From: Saprospiraceae bacterium
GTDB taxonomy: Bacteria > Bacteroidota > Bacteroidia > Chitinophagales > Saprospiraceae
Direction: 5' to 3'
Length of the DNA stretch: 64,000 nucleotides
NCBI GenBank assembly: GCA_016787415.1
Contig: JAEUUT010000061.1
Coordinates: 1 to 64,000 of the forward strand
Shown: positions 63,438-64,000 of the stretch, piece by piece
How the letters are laid out: every line of letters starts with the position of its first letter
Numbering within the stretch: the stretch's first letter is position 1
Notes under the pieces: generated by a model
Database searches by the model: none
What the model was told of the DNA's origin: nothing
The model's input: the letters and a program-made list of their open reading frames with translations, nothing else
Program-made: the position numbers and the translations under genes

Positions 63438-64000
63438 ATGATCGCTGCGCATCAAATCCAGGAAGTCTTCTCCCGGCACCACGGTATTGTCGATGCAGGC
63501 ACCCTGCTTGCGGAAGGCATTAACTACTACCAACTCAACCAACTGGTAGACGATGGCGTCGTGCTCAAACTAAAACGCGGCCTGTATAAATGGAGCGACA
63601 CAGACAATTATGAAATGACCGATGTCGCCCGGATGGTGAAAGACGGCGTGTTTTGTATGTTTTCTGCTGCCTTTTTTTACGAATTGACCACTTTTATCCC
63701 ACGGGAACACCATCTCGCTATCCCGGATAAATCAAAAATTGTGCTGCCGCCTTACCCATCGATCAAACTATACTATTGGGATGCAGTACCTTATCAAACG
63801 GGAATACAAGAAGTGACCCTGAATGGCGCTCCTGCCCGAATGTACAGCCCCGAAAAAACGGTTTGTGATATGATTCGGTTTCGGCAACGCGTGGGTATGG
63901 ATAGTATGAAAGAGGTGCTGAAAACGTACTTGGACAAACCTGATCGCAACCTGACGCTGCTGCTTCAAACTGCTAAAACCCTCGGTATTGAAGGTGTGAT
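63438..64000 (+). CDS. AbiEi-family antitoxin / transcriptional regulator (3' end outside window)
   Basis: The frame from the ATG at 63438 is open to the window end (187 complete codons). The N-terminus is a winged-helix with the AbiEi pattern: IQEVFSRHHGIVDAGTLLAE, QLNQLVDDGVVLKLKRGLYK. It continues with the DUF-type C-domain (SPEKTVCDMIRFRQRVGMDS). AbiEi is the repressor/antitoxin of the AbiE type IV toxin-antitoxin and phage-exclusion system; the partner nucleotidyltransferase AbiEii would be expected just beyond the window. It starts 63 bp after the gene-tail remnant. Confidence 0.88.
   Translation, partial: MIAAHQIQEVFSRHHGIVDAGTLLAEGINYYQLNQLVDDGVVLKLKRGLYKWSDTDNYEMTDVARMVKDGVFCMFSAAFFYELTTFIPREHHLAIPDKSKIVLPPYPSIKLYYWDAVPYQTGIQEVTLNGAPARMYSPEKTVCDMIRFRQRVGMDSMKEVLKTYLDKPDRNLTLLLQTAKTLGIEGV

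Noticed and set aside
1..64000. tRNA, rRNA or integrase/attachment sites marking an island
   Set aside because: No cloverleaf, rRNA or recombinase gene was found by reading; island status rests on gene content and repeats only.

Overview
The window looks like a chromosomal accessory region of a Bacteroidota bacterium, most likely a Saprospiria / Haliscomenobacter-like lineage. The reasons are a type IX (Por) sorting domain, the Bacteroidota style of Rhs proteins (QRFKRIDYDYD and DIHGNVKTLLQD signatures), several SpaseI and lipoprotein signal peptides, and the absence of clear Shine-Dalgarno sites. This assignment is inferred from protein style only. No rRNA, tRNA or CRISPR array was seen.

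Layout. (1) 88-633: an ECF sigma factor. (2) 685-6823, minus strand: a tightly coupled six-gene operon. In transcription order it encodes a DNA methyltransferase, a sigma-like protein, an unknown protein, an ImmA/IrrE metallopeptidase, a NurA-like protein and a HerA ATPase. It has the make-up of a DNA-modification/defence system with its own sigma/peptidase control module. (3) 6870-8800: a repeat-dense stretch. It holds a 21-bp-periodic array, two 146-bp structured elements in inverted orientation around one small gene, a 161-bp element with terminal inverted repeats, and two of three dispersed hairpins. (4) 9016-12225: a T9SS-exported surface protein with BNR/YCF48-like repeats. (5) 12874-31249: an ABC (Tc) toxin locus with a natural TcB-TcC fusion carrying an AT-rich C-terminal cargo, a small protein, and a 3468-residue TcA. 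Similar leader/hairpin sequences lie in the two gaps between them. (6) 31291-34914: a membrane-anchored NACHT NTPase.

(7) 34982-59584, minus strand: a ~24.6-kb operon for giant exported proteins. It begins with a Skp/OmpH-like chaperone and a lipoprotein. These are followed by 1884-aa, 443-aa, 248-aa and 3319-aa secreted proteins, then by two paralogous Rhs-core 'tip' genes with different C-terminal domains, and finally by a truncated third tip. The 3319-aa protein stops exactly where a contiguous Bacteroidota Rhs shell would go on, and each tip gene starts, after its own signal peptide, at that same point. This split Rhs system with exchangeable, separately secreted tips is my leading candidate for something undescribed. 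(8) 60179-64000: a broken gene resembling the C-terminus of the NACHT protein, an XRE regulator with a nearby palindrome, two unknown small genes, a MATE-type transporter, a gene-tail scar, and the start of an AbiEi-type antitoxin that runs off the window.

Together the region reads as a weapons-and-defence island. It has two independent YD/Rhs-shell delivery systems (Tc type without signal peptides, Rhs type with Sec signals), a NACHT sensor, a modification/HerA-NurA module and an AbiE-type module, with repeats and gene remnants marking repeated rearrangement.
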